From Sphingomonas limnosediminicola (GTDB lineage: Bacteria > Pseudomonadota > Alphaproteobacteria > Sphingomonadales > Sphingomonadaceae): 64,000 bases of DNA. Of the stretch, positions 39,856 through 48,162 are shown piece after piece. The stretch's first letter is position 1. Every line of letters starts with the position of its first letter. The stretch is from NCBI RefSeq assembly GCF_039537965.1, contig NZ_BAABBM010000001.1:2021501-2085500 (forward strand). The letters are read 5' to 3'. The notes below the pieces were generated by a model, which did no database searches, was not told where the DNA came from, and was given only the letters and a program-made list of their open reading frames with translations. Made by a program: the position numbers and the translations under genes.

Positions 39856-40107
39856 CTAGAGCCCGGCGTCGTTTCGGCTGCCAATAACCTCGCAGGCAAA
39901 AAGAAAGCCGCCCAGCCGGGCAACAGCAAGTTCCTCATCGACCCGTTGTGACCCGGAACCGCCAATGTTCGCAACAGGGACGAAGGCGCCATGACTGTGT
40001 CCGCGCGAGCGCAGCTGTGCATAAAGGGAGACGCTAAGGCCCAGTTGGGCCCGACTCCAAGAAAATAGGGGTAGCGATTCCAGTGTTGGAGGAAGAAGCA
40101 AACCCGC

Positions 40108-40932
40108 ATGGCTTCCGTCATGAGCGCTGAAGAAGAGTTCCGGGCCAAGCGGCCCGTCGATCTATCGCGGCTTAGCGAGTCCGAGCGTGGCGTGCTTCGG
40201 TTGCTCGCTGAAGGCCACACCGCAAAGAGCATTGCGCATGCGATCGAGACCACGCCCGCCGCCGTCAACGAGCGCTTGCGCGAAGCCCGGCGAAAAACCG
40301 GGGTGGGCAGCAGCCGGGAACTCGCACGGCTGCTCAAGGCACAGGAAATTCGTCACGAGCAAATCGGGGTGGGCAGGGGTCCATCCCGCAGGGCACCGTT
40401 TCCGGATCGGGACGTCCAACCATGGCGTCCGCAGACGGGAGTACTTGCCATGCTTGGAATATTTGTTGTTGCGGCCGCCGGAGCAGTCACGCTCATGACC
40501 CAGACTTCGCCGGTCACGACGAATGTTGATGATCCGTTGATCGGCACACCCCTGGTGAATGGTCCGGATCTGGCGACGTTGCACGAGCGCGTCCGCTCCG
40601 AAGCGCGCGATCAGACCTGGGCGGGACCGTTGGAGTCCGCAATCCGCGCAAGGGTCATGCAAATCCCGCTGGTCGGTAAGGATGGCAACGTGCTTCGCGT
40701 GACTTGCGGAAGCTCTCTCTGTGAAATCGCCGGCACGCTTATCGGCCCAAAAGACAAGGCGGAGCTCGACGATCAGAATTCTCAGATCAATCGGACCGTA
40801 AAGGACTTGCAGGTCCCGCCGCTCCCCGACGATTTGGCCAAACTCGGGCTGAAGATGGAAGCGGCAACCTTCACGTCGGGGAAGGGCAAACCCGACAAGC
40901 TTGCCTTCCTGCTCTATTATTCGCGCAAGTAG
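40108..40932 (+). CDS. Membrane-anchored LuxR-type helix-turn-helix protein
   Basis: 274 residues. The N-terminal cytoplasmic LuxR/sigma-4-like helix-turn-helix (about 20-78, LSESERGVLRLLAEGHTAKSIAHAIETTPAAVNERL) is followed by a linker, one membrane helix (about 113-132, LAMLGIFVVAAAGAVTLM) and a periplasmic domain with a close cysteine pair (VTCGSSLCEIAG). This topology suggests direct signalling from periplasm to DNA. GGAGG lies 15 bases before ATG 40108; a second ATG at 40120 is possible. Confidence 0.82.
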   Translation: MASVMSAEEEFRAKRPVDLSRLSESERGVLRLLAEGHTAKSIAHAIETTPAAVNERLREARRKTGVGSSRELARLLKAQEIRHEQIGVGRGPSRRAPFPDRDVQPWRPQTGVLAMLGIFVVAAAGAVTLMTQTSPVTTNVDDPLIGTPLVNGPDLATLHERVRSEARDQTWAGPLESAIRARVMQIPLVGKDGNVLRVTCGSSLCEIAGTLIGPKDKAELDDQNSQINRTVKDLQVPPLPDDLAKLGLKMEAATFTSGKGKPDKLAFLLYYSRK

Positions 40933-41016
40933 GAGCGCGCGCCGGCGTCACTGTTCCTGACGCCGCAAGCTTGCGCGATCGCTGACCCCGGCTCCGCGCA
41001 AATGCGGCGGAACTGC

Positions 41017-41052
41017 GCTAGTGGCAGCTTTGGGTGGAAAGCTGCCACTAGC
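41017..41052. repeat. Dispersed palindromic repeat, perfect hairpin copy
   Basis: Perfect 15 bp arms, GCTAGTGGCAGCTTT and its reverse complement, around the loop GGGTGG. It lies between the LuxR-type gene and the MDR dehydrogenase gene. No T-run follows, so it is not a typical terminator, although the stem could still affect the transcript. Confidence 0.7.
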
Positions 41053-41137
41053 CGAGGTCCGCCTTTACGTAAGACTACGCATTTGCGGATGCAGGAGCGC
41101 TGATTAGCCGCACTCTTGTACCAAGAGGTTCGAACAC

Positions 41138-42148
41138 ATGTCGGCAGTCAACCATGCCGTGCAGCTTTTCGAATATGGCGGACCGGAATGCCTCCGCGTC
41201 GTAGACCTTCCAATCCCGACTCCAGGTCCCGGCGAGGTGCGGGTCCGAGTGCTCGCTTCTTCGGTGAATTATACTGAGACCCTCATCAGGCAGCACCTCT
41301 ATCCGCAAACCGCAGCTTACAAGCTACCGTTCGTCATGGGCTACGACGTCGTCGGTGAGATTGACGAGGTCCATCCCGACGTCGTCCAGTTCAAAGTCGG
41401 TGACCGCGTTGCCGACATGACGGTCGTCGGCTCAGACGCGACCTATCGCCTGCTCAAGGCGAAGGACCTCACAATCGTCCCACAGGGGATCGATCCAGCC
41501 GAAGCAGCGACACTGATCTTAAGCTGGACTACGGCGTATCAAATGCTGCACCGCTCGGCGAAGGTGAAGCCGGGTCAGCGCATTCTCGTCCACGGTGCCG
41601 GCGGGGCGGTTGGCCAGGCGCTGCTCTCGCTCGCTCGGATCGCCGGCATTGAGACCTGGGGAGCTGCGAACAGCAAGCACTCGGGGCTGATCCGGGAACT
41701 CGGAGCGACGCCGATCGACTACGAGCACGAAGACTTCGCGAAGGTCCTGCCGGACGGGTTCGACGTCGTGTTCGACGGCATCGGTGAGGATGGATACCGG
41801 CGTTCATTCCAGTCGCTCAGGCGCGGCGGCCTCCTTGTCGCAATCGGCTTTTCCGCGAGCGTCCAGGCAAAGCTGCGCATGCTTGCGATTCTTGCGATGA
41901 TTGCGCGGATGTATCTGTGGGGTTGGCTGCCCGGCGGGAAGCGGACCCGCTTCTACTCGATCAACGTCATGCGGGCGCGGCATTCCGACTGGTTCAAGAG
42001 CGACCTCGCCTGCCTTTTCCAATTACTGAGTCAGCGCCGCATCAAACCCAAGGTCGCCGAGCGAATATCGTTCGCGGATGTGCCGAATGCCCACCGCCGA
42101 CTGGAAAGCGGTGGCCTTGAAGGCAAGCTCGTATTGTGCCCGGCTTAA
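41138..42148 (+). CDS. MDR-superfamily quinone oxidoreductase-like dehydrogenase
   Basis: 336 residues. Medium-chain dehydrogenase/reductase fold with an N-terminal GroES-like domain (EVRVRVLASSVNYTETLIRQ, GYDVVGEI) and a nucleotide-binding domain with VHGAGGAVGQALLSLA. The structural and catalytic zinc cysteines are missing, placing it with quinone oxidoreductase/zeta-crystallin-like NADPH enzymes. AGAGG precedes ATG 41138. Flanked on both sides by copies of the palindromic repeat. Substrate unknown. Confidence 0.85.
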   Translation: MSAVNHAVQLFEYGGPECLRVVDLPIPTPGPGEVRVRVLASSVNYTETLIRQHLYPQTAAYKLPFVMGYDVVGEIDEVHPDVVQFKVGDRVADMTVVGSDATYRLLKAKDLTIVPQGIDPAEAATLILSWTTAYQMLHRSAKVKPGQRILVHGAGGAVGQALLSLARIAGIETWGAANSKHSGLIRELGATPIDYEHEDFAKVLPDGFDVVFDGIGEDGYRRSFQSLRRGGLLVAIGFSASVQAKLRMLAILAMIARMYLWGWLPGGKRTRFYSINVMRARHSDWFKSDLACLFQLLSQRRIKPKVAERISFADVPNAHRRLESGGLEGKLVLCPA

Positions 42149-42157
42149 CAGTTCCAA

Positions 42158-42201
42158 TGGCAGCTTTGGGTCGAAAGCTGCCGCTAGCGGACGGTCCGCT
42201 G
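42158..42201. repeat. Dispersed palindromic repeat, double-hairpin copy
   Basis: A first hairpin GGCAGCTTT / AAAGCTGCC around GGGTCG (42160-42183) is followed by a second, AGCGGAC / GTCCGCT (42187-42201). The core is the same as at 41017, with one loop base changed. It sits just after the dehydrogenase stop. Confidence 0.68.
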
Positions 42202-42223
42202 GCGGCCACGAATGCTCTCCGCG

Positions 42224-42613
42224 CTATTCTCGCCAGTTGTTGCGAACCGTCTCGATCAGCGTTTGCTTCTCCTGCTGGAACCGCGCATCGCTGTCCTCCG
42301 CCCTCAAGCAAGCAAGTGCTAAGGCATTCATCTTATCGGCATCGTTGGCGTAAGCTTTTGTGAGTGCTGCACCCTCGGCAGCAGCCGCCTTCAAGGACGC
42401 ACCGGAAGCCTTGATCTTTTGTGCCTCGAAGAGTGACCGCGCACGGACCTCCGCAAGGGAGTCGGCATGCTTGGGGTTCTTACTAAGCCAATAGGCCTCG
42501 AAGTTCATTGCCGCGATACAGTGCGCGGGATTGCTGCTGTCAGGACTTGCAGCCCTGGCATTGTTGCAGCCAGCCGCAGTGACCAAAACGGCGATGACTA
42601 TCGGATTACGCAT
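42224..42613 (-). CDS. Small exported helical protein of unknown function
   Basis: 129 residues. A signal peptide is visible (MRNPIVIAVLVTAAGCNNARA); TAAGC is a weak lipobox, so it may be a lipoprotein. The mature part is mostly helical and Ala/Lys-rich, with cysteines in NPAHCIAAM and ALACLRAE. No motif is recognised. A ribosome-like AAGGAGA lies just before the ATG. Confidence 0.68.
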   Translation of the reverse strand: MRNPIVIAVLVTAAGCNNARAASPDSSNPAHCIAAMNFEAYWLSKNPKHADSLAEVRARSLFEAQKIKASGASLKAAAAEGAALTKAYANDADKMNALALACLRAEDSDARFQQEKQTLIETVRNNWRE

Positions 42614-42651
42614 TACATCTCCTTCTCAGGAGCTTTCTGGCCGAGATGCCT

Positions 42652-42681
42652 TAATGTCCGATTTCCACCCATTCCTGTCAT
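42652..42681 (-). repeat. Dispersed palindromic repeat, half copy
   Basis: TAATGTCCGATTTCCACCCA then TTCCTGTCAT is the reverse orientation of the TGGGTGGAAA core with the GACATT end. It lies upstream of the small exported protein gene, in a 214 bp intergenic space. Confidence 0.5.
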
Positions 42682-42827
42682 AAGCGAACCCCGGCCGTTC
42701 GCCTGCGGCCCGCGCTCATAAATCTGGCTAGGGCCGACCGGGGCTCGTTTAATTGGCGCGGCCAGTACAGGACTCCTAGCTGCATTGTCCCGACAGTCGC
42801 GTTCCACCTTCACCGAAAGGACACTGA

Positions 42828-43301
42828 GTGACGAACGCAACGGATGGAGCGAACGTGCGCTTCCCGCCCCCGCTCATTTATGTGGGTGGCTTGGCCGTCG
42901 GCATCGGCGCCGATCGCCTCCTGAATTTACCGACCTTGGGATTGCCGATCATGATCCGCAGCATTGTCGGCGGCTCGCTGGACGTGACGGGCTTCCTCGT
43001 CATGTTCGCGGGTGCGGGACTATTTCTGCGCCGGCGCACCGCAATTCTGCCGTTCAAACCGGCCAGTTCCCTCGTGACCTCCGGCATCCTCCGCTGGACC
43101 CGCAATCCGATGTATCTTGGGATGGCGATTTTCTACGTTGGGCTCGCAGTCATTCTGAACAGCTTGGCGGCGCTCATATTGCTTCCGCTGGTTCTCGCGA
43201 TCGTCCAGAAGCAGGTCATTGCAAAGGAAGAGGCGTATCTCGAGCGGGCGTTCGGCCACGAGTATCTCGCCTACAAAGAACGCGTTGGACGCTGGCTTTA
43301 G
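42828..43301 (+). CDS. Isoprenylcysteine carboxyl methyltransferase-like membrane protein
   Basis: 157 residues, GTG start with AAGGAC six bases upstream. Four hydrophobic helices and the C-terminal family signature SGILRWTRNPMYLGM, EEAYLERAFGHEYLAYKERVGRWL, the SAM/phospholipid-binding part shared by ICMT and PEMT-like enzymes. Bacterial members methylate unknown small lipophilic substrates. It lies between two repeat copies. Confidence 0.85.
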   Translation: MTNATDGANVRFPPPLIYVGGLAVGIGADRLLNLPTLGLPIMIRSIVGGSLDVTGFLVMFAGAGLFLRRRTAILPFKPASSLVTSGILRWTRNPMYLGMAIFYVGLAVILNSLAALILLPLVLAIVQKQVIAKEEAYLERAFGHEYLAYKERVGRWL

Positions 43302-43310
43302 CCGTTTCGC

Positions 43311-43368
43311 GAATGTCGGCTTTCCACCCAAACCTGCCGCAGCAGCTTCGACCCAAAGCAGACATTCT
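43311..43368. repeat. Dispersed palindromic repeat, fullest copy
   Basis: 58 bp with inverted ends GAATGTC and GACATTC. Inside are two similar halves, GGCTTTCCACCCAAA and GCAGCTTCGACCCAAAG, separated by CCTGCCGCA. This copy best defines the element: two CTTyCRACCCA half-sites between inverted 7 bp ends. It lies between the ICMT-like and cytochrome c genes. Confidence 0.65.
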
Positions 43369-43420
43369 GCCTCGAACATTGTAAATGAAGACACCCCGAC
43401 CTTCCTGAGGAGGGTTCGAC

Positions 43421-43921
43421 ATGAAACTCGCGCCTTGGACTGCGCTGGCTCTTACTGTTGCCGCGACGGGTGCCGCGTGGTGCCAGTCGATGGGTGGGAT
43501 GATGGGGCAGCCTGGCATGATGGGCCATGGCATGATGACCGGCTCCAAGATGCGGCATCATCAGGCAATGATGAATGGCATCCCCGAGCCATACCGTTCG
43601 GCCCGAAACCCGCTCCCGAACTCGCCAGCGACCCTTCAACGCGGCGCTCAGGTGTATGCGCAGAACTGCGCCGCTTGCCATGGACCTAAGGGTTACGGGG
43701 ATGGTCCTGCGGGGCAGCAACTCTCGCCACGACCAGCCGACCTAGCGTGGCTTGCCCACTCTCACATGGTAGGCGACCAATATATCGATTGGACCATCTC
43801 GGAGGGCGGTAAGCCAGTCGGCTCCGCCATGCCCGCTTTCAAGGGCATCCTATCACAGCGGGATATTTGGGCCGTCACGTCCTATGTGCGCCAAGGATTG
43901 AGTAGCCGCCCTCACGACTGA
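43421..43921 (+). CDS. Exported mono-haem cytochrome c with Met/His-rich N-terminus
   Basis: 166 residues; GAGGAGGG before ATG 43421. Signal peptide to about residue 21. Residues ~24-51 are extraordinarily rich in Met and His (GGMMGQPGMMGHGMM, KMRHHQAMM), a composition associated with copper binding. The cytochrome domain has CAACH as haem site and a distal methionine in GSAMPAFKG, typical of class I cytochromes. It may donate electrons or be involved in periplasmic copper handling; no copper genes adjoin. Confidence 0.85.
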   Translation: MKLAPWTALALTVAATGAAWCQSMGGMMGQPGMMGHGMMTGSKMRHHQAMMNGIPEPYRSARNPLPNSPATLQRGAQVYAQNCAACHGPKGYGDGPAGQQLSPRPADLAWLAHSHMVGDQYIDWTISEGGKPVGSAMPAFKGILSQRDIWAVTSYVRQGLSSRPHD

Positions 43922-43949
43922 GCTGCCATTAGCTCGCTTAGCCAACACA

Positions 43950-44450
43950 ATGGTGCTCATGCTGCTCCTCATGCAAGTCGCGACTGCCAGCGCGAGCCTC
44001 AGCTGCCTTCCGTTTAACGGGGGTCCAGCCGCCGGCATGTGTCCGGGGCCCGTCGTGGCAAAATATGGAGACTTCGAGGTTATCGAGCTGCTGCCTGCTA
44101 ATGGAACGGGTGCTCCAATCTCACCGCAGGTTTCTACGACCGTATATGCCCTTTTGAGGAACCAGCGGATGGGTCTGCCCATCGACCGGAAGTTGCTCGC
44201 GAGCCGCGCCACTGGAGAGTTCTGCGAAAAGTTCTCGAACGGCTGCTTGTCGCGCAAGCCTCTGCAACGTTGGCCGCTGGGGAAAGAGTTCGTTCCGAAC
44301 CGTCCTTATGGCCTCGCGGATGGGCGAGTTCGGATTGAGTGGATGTGGAACGGCAAGCTTGAGTTCTTGTCTCTCATCACATTCAAGGAAGGCAAGGTGG
44401 CGGACTTGTTCACCGCTCCAGCTGAGATGCCAATCGAAACCAATCGCTAG
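43950..44450 (+). CDS. Small exported protein of unknown function
   Basis: 166 residues from ATG 43950. A short signal peptide (MVLMLLLMQVATASA). The mature part has cysteines in LSCLPF, GMCPG, EFCEKFSNGC and a beta-rich C-terminal half (RVRIEWMWNGKLEFLSLITFKEGKV). It follows the cytochrome by 28 bp and may be cotranscribed. Family not recognised. Confidence 0.62.
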   Translation: MVLMLLLMQVATASASLSCLPFNGGPAAGMCPGPVVAKYGDFEVIELLPANGTGAPISPQVSTTVYALLRNQRMGLPIDRKLLASRATGEFCEKFSNGCLSRKPLQRWPLGKEFVPNRPYGLADGRVRIEWMWNGKLEFLSLITFKEGKVADLFTAPAEMPIETNR

Positions 44451-44452
44451 AA

Positions 44453-44486
44453 TCAGCTCTGGGTCGAAAGCTGCCGCGGCCGGAAT
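44453..44486 (+). repeat. Dispersed palindromic repeat, half copy
   Basis: CAGCTCTGGGTCGAAAGCTG then CCGCGGCCGGAAT carries the GGGTCGAAAGCTGCC core found at 42158. It overlaps the very end of the exported-protein gene region and precedes the efflux operon. Confidence 0.5.
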
Positions 44487-44671
44487 GGGAGTTCCAATCG
44501 AAGCTGCCGGGTGAGCGGCGCGAAGGCGCAATTTGCGAGTGGGCATCCATTACCGTCAGCCAAGCCGGTATGACCTAAGTACCGATTGGCACCGCGCGAT
44601 TATCAGTGATAATGCGCCGGCGCCGAATGGCCTGTCACGCGTAGCTTGCGCCCCGTGAACAGGCATTTCCG

Positions 44672-46351
44672 ATGACCCTGGCCTACCAGTTCAAGCCGCA
44701 TGAGCGACCGGTGATACCCGGCTCGCCCTTCAATCCCGATCATCCGACCGAACGCATGTTCGCCTATGGCTTCATCGGTGTCCTTGCCGGGCTCACCGGC
44801 GGCCTTGGCAATGCTCTGGTGACATCGAACCTGATCTATTTCCAAGGCACCTTGGGCCTGACCGCGGAGCAAGTTCAGTGGAGCCCGGCTGCTTACGCGA
44901 CGACTTACATTTGCGCCAACCTGGTGCTCGTGAAATTCCGCCAACAGTTCGGCCTTCAGTTGTTCCTGCGGTTAATGCTGGTCGGGTACATCGTGCTGAC
45001 AGCCGCACACCTCGTCATCCAAGATTTCTGGTCTGCCATCGTCGTTCGCGCGATGAGTGGGATTGCGGCGGCAGGCCTGTCGACCTTGGGCGTCCTTACG
45101 TGGTTCCAGGCGATGCCCGCGCCGAAGAGGCTCTACGGGCTCATGATCGGCGTCAGCGTCCCGCAACTCGCGACGCCGCTGGCACGCGTCTTGGCACCCT
45201 CCTTGCTGGAATGGGGCGACTGGCGCGTCGCCTATGTGTTCGAGCTCGGGCTGGCGCTGCTTACGCTGGCGGCAGTCCTGATCCTGCCGCTTCCGCCGAG
45301 CGAGCGCAGCAAGGTTTTCGAACGGACCGACTTCGTGACCATCGCGCTGCTGCTGCCAGGGGTCGGGCTGCTGTGCAGCGTACTCGCCCTTGGCAGGACT
45401 GTCTGGTGGTTGGAGCGGGAATGGATCGGCTGGGCGATGATTGGCGCAATTCTGCTCATCTCCTCGGCATTCTGGATCGAGCACCGCCGGTCGAACCCAC
45501 TATTGATGACCCGCTTCATCGGCCAGTGGCCAATTGTTCGCGTCGCGCTGGTCGCGTTCTGCATCCGGGTCGTACTGGCAGAGCAGACATTCGGCGCGGT
45601 GGGGTTACTGTCGTCCCTGGGCTACGGAACGGAACAGATCCGGACACTATTCATCATCGTCACTTTGGCATCGATCGCGGGGCTGCTGGTGACTCTGGCG
45701 GCAATGCGCCCCCAATCGCCGGCGCGGCCAATTCAGCTCGCATGCCTTTTGATCGCGGTCGCGGCCTGGCTAGACTCGGGGGCCACCAGCCTAACCCACC
45801 CGGCCGACCTTTATCTCAGTCAAGCGCTCGTCGGCTTTGCGGGCCTGATGTTCATTGGACCGGCGTTCGTGATCGGGATGTCCCGAGCGCTGCTCGGTGG
45901 ACCGCAATATTTCATCAGCCTGCTGGTCGTATTCTTGGCCTCTCAGAACCTCGGCGGGCTGGTCGGAACCGCATTATTCGGAACGGTCGAGACGGCGCGT
46001 GAGAAGTTCCACTCCAACATCCTCACACAGCAAATCCGCCTCGATAATCCGATCGACGCAAATCGGCTCGCAGCGAGCGCCCAGCAGGTCGCTGGAGTAA
46101 TCACCGATCCTGCCCTCCGCAGTGCGGAGGGATCGGTGCTAGTAGGGCAGAAGGTGACCCGCGAAGCCAACGTCCTCGCTTACAACGACGTCTTCCTGAT
46201 CATCGCCGTCCTCGCCTTTGTCTTGTTCCTGTGGGGGATCGTGATCGAGATCAACATGCGCAAGCGCGGGGAAATCTCACCGATCGTCCGCTTAGCGCAG
46301 GCAATGGCCGCGAAAATCACTTCAGCGCAGAACGGAGGACCGCGTTCGTGA
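44672..46351 (+). CDS. MFS drug-efflux transporter, EmrB/DHA2-like
   Basis: 559 residues with about 14 hydrophobic helices, the size and layout of the DHA2 drug:proton antiporters. Conserved parts: the first-helix GLTGGLGNALVTSNL, VQWSPAAYATTYICANLVLV, and the large C-terminal loop before the last helix. It overlaps the membrane-fusion gene by four bases (GTGA), forming an EmrAB-like two-component inner-membrane system that would need an outer-membrane channel from elsewhere. Confidence 0.87.
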   Translation: MTLAYQFKPHERPVIPGSPFNPDHPTERMFAYGFIGVLAGLTGGLGNALVTSNLIYFQGTLGLTAEQVQWSPAAYATTYICANLVLVKFRQQFGLQLFLRLMLVGYIVLTAAHLVIQDFWSAIVVRAMSGIAAAGLSTLGVLTWFQAMPAPKRLYGLMIGVSVPQLATPLARVLAPSLLEWGDWRVAYVFELGLALLTLAAVLILPLPPSERSKVFERTDFVTIALLLPGVGLLCSVLALGRTVWWLEREWIGWAMIGAILLISSAFWIEHRRSNPLLMTRFIGQWPIVRVALVAFCIRVVLAEQTFGAVGLLSSLGYGTEQIRTLFIIVTLASIAGLLVTLAAMRPQSPARPIQLACLLIAVAAWLDSGATSLTHPADLYLSQALVGFAGLMFIGPAFVIGMSRALLGGPQYFISLLVVFLASQNLGGLVGTALFGTVETAREKFHSNILTQQIRLDNPIDANRLAASAQQVAGVITDPALRSAEGSVLVGQKVTREANVLAYNDVFLIIAVLAFVLFLWGIVIEINMRKRGEISPIVRLAQAMAAKITSAQNGGPRS

Positions 46352-47442
46352 ACGAAATCAGCGTCGTTGAATCGACCGAAAGTCGCGCACACGATCGATG
46401 GCAACCTCCTCGTCCGGGGTGGGCGGGGATGGGCTTGATCATCATTTTATTGGGCTCAGCGATATTCGCGATTCTCTACGCCTGGCGGCTTCCCCCGTTC
46501 GCAGGGCGGTTCGAGCAAACGGACGATGCCTTCGTGCGCGGCCAGACCACCGTAATAAGCCCGCAGGTGTCCGGTTATGTCTCCGCGGTGCCGGTAAAGG
46601 ACTTTCAATTTGTGAAAGCTGGGGACGTTCTCGTCCGCATCGAAGACAGCATCTATGCCGCGAGAGCCGCGCAAGCTCGCGCCAACGTGCTCACTCAAGT
46701 CTCAAATCTCAAAAATTCCGACCAGACGCAGCGCTCCAAGCAGGCGAGCGAGCTTTCACAAGACGCTGCGATCGCCAATGCGCAGGCGCAGCTGCTGCGT
46801 GCAAAGGCTGACACGTTGAGAACCGAATCTCTCATTGCACACGGTTGGGTCACGCCGGCGCAACGCGATCAGCAGGTGGCTGCACTTCGGGCCGCCGAGG
46901 CCCAGCTGCGGCAGGCACAGGCCGCGCGCGAAGTTGGACGTCAGGACGTACAGAGCGTGATCGTGGGGCGCTCGGGCCTAACCGCCAATGTCGATGCGGC
47001 CAGGGCCCAGGTCCGCCTGGCAGAAGTTGACCTTGGCCACACGGTTATCCGGGCGCCGCTGGCCGGGCAGCTGAGCGAAGTGGCCGTACGCCGAGGCCAA
47101 TACGTTACGGCCGGAACTCAGCTCATGTATCTCGTACCGCAAAGATACTGGGTGACTGCCAATTTTAAGGAAGCCCAGACCCGCAACATGCGCGTGGGGC
47201 AGCGTGCTTCGTTTACTGTCGATGCTTTGGGCGGCAATCGGATCCGTGGCCACATTGAAAATATCGCACCCGCGACGGGTTCCGAATTTGCGGTCCTCCG
47301 GCCGGACAATGCGACGGGCAACTTCGTCAAGGTGTCGCAACGCATGGCCGTCAAAATCCGGGTCGACCCCGGCCAACCGCTGGCGGAGCGCTTGCGGCCC
47401 GGCATGTCGGTCGTTGCGCGTGTGACAACGGACGACCGCTAA
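46348..47442 (+). CDS. EmrA/HlyD-like membrane fusion protein
   Basis: 364 residues from GTG 46348, with GGAGG upstream. One membrane helix (about 28-48), a lipoyl half-motif around FEQTDDAFVRGQTTVISPQVSGYVSAV, a long coiled-coil hairpin (about 100-210, rich in Gln/Ala), the second lipoyl half HTVIRAPLAGQLSEVAVRRGQYV and a beta-barrel domain. It bridges the MFS pump to an outer-membrane channel. The next gene begins in its stop codon. Confidence 0.9.
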   Translation: MNEISVVESTESRAHDRWQPPRPGWAGMGLIIILLGSAIFAILYAWRLPPFAGRFEQTDDAFVRGQTTVISPQVSGYVSAVPVKDFQFVKAGDVLVRIEDSIYAARAAQARANVLTQVSNLKNSDQTQRSKQASELSQDAAIANAQAQLLRAKADTLRTESLIAHGWVTPAQRDQQVAALRAAEAQLRQAQAAREVGRQDVQSVIVGRSGLTANVDAARAQVRLAEVDLGHTVIRAPLAGQLSEVAVRRGQYVTAGTQLMYLVPQRYWVTANFKEAQTRNMRVGQRASFTVDALGGNRIRGHIENIAPATGSEFAVLRPDNATGNFVKVSQRMAVKIRVDPGQPLAERLRPGMSVVARVTTDDR

Positions 47443-47930
47443 TGGATTCCGCCTTAGCAGCCCTCCTCGGCGCGACCATCGGTGGGATACTGTCGGTCGT
47501 CGCCTCCTGGATTGCGCAGCGCGTGCAGTCGAAGTCGCAATGGCTCGTGCAGGAGATCAAGCAGCGGCAGCAGCTTTACGGCGAGTTCGTCAAGGCGGCC
47601 GCGAATTGCTTCGCCGATGCGCTACAGGAGAACGAGCCGGACGCAGGCCGTCTTGCGAACCTTTACGGAGAGATCGGCCAAATGCGGGTCTACTCAACCC
47701 AGAGAGTCGTAAGCGAGGCATATGCCATTGTGCGCGCGATCCTCGAAACCCATCAGGACGACAACAGGAGCCGAGAGGAAATCAGGGATTTGCTCAACAG
47801 CGGATCAGTCGATCTGTTCTCGAAGTTCGGGGATGCTTGTCGGGCGGAACTGGCGCAACTGCGTTCGCAAGAGCCGGGAATGTTAGGTCATTTGGTGCCC
47901 GTGAAGCGCGCCGAAACGACGGGGAGCTGA
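47442..47930 (+). CDS. Small membrane-anchored protein in efflux operon
   Basis: 162 residues; ATG shares one base with the fusion-protein stop (TAATG). One N-terminal helix (about 2-24, with GATIGG), then a helical cytoplasmic or periplasmic domain (about 30-130). No known motif. The coupling suggests a role with the EmrAB-like pump; homologues with one helix and a following helical domain often appear as stand-alone hypothetical proteins. Confidence 0.68.
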   Translation: MDSALAALLGATIGGILSVVASWIAQRVQSKSQWLVQEIKQRQQLYGEFVKAAANCFADALQENEPDAGRLANLYGEIGQMRVYSTQRVVSEAYAIVRAILETHQDDNRSREEIRDLLNSGSVDLFSKFGDACRAELAQLRSQEPGMLGHLVPVKRAETTGS

Positions 47931-48030
47931 TCTCCTCTTAATGCTGCTCGTGTTCGAAGCCATGGTCAGCGCAAAGCCAGTAAGTGCCGCATACGGACAA
48001 TGGATTGATGAAGCGGTTAGATAGCTAATG

Positions 48031-48066
48031 GCCGGAATGGGTCGAAAGCTCCCACTAGCGGGTGGA
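48031..48066 (+). repeat. Dispersed palindromic repeat, rightmost copy
   Basis: GGCCGGAATGGGTCGAAAGC then TCCCACTAGCGGGTGG has the GGGTCGAAAGCT core with CACTAGC as in the 41017 copy. It is the last copy found going right, in the 230 bp gap between the efflux operon and the hydrolase gene. Confidence 0.5.
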
Positions 48067-48162
48067 TCATTGACTGCCGACAGCGTTGACGCGGATATTC
48101 GACGGGCCAAGTTCGAGTGCGGCCGTCTTCGCCAGGCCATACACGTCGGCCCGGGCGTCCGG

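Noticed and set aside
39856-40101. 81-codon - strand frame between the PAP2 and LuxR-type genes
   Set aside because: No ribosome site, covers the probable promoter and ribosome site of the 40108 gene; possible old remnant but not supportable.
41017-41052. Perfect hairpin considered as an intrinsic terminator
   Set aside because: No T-run follows and the same sequence recurs at other sites in varied contexts, so it is treated as a repeat.
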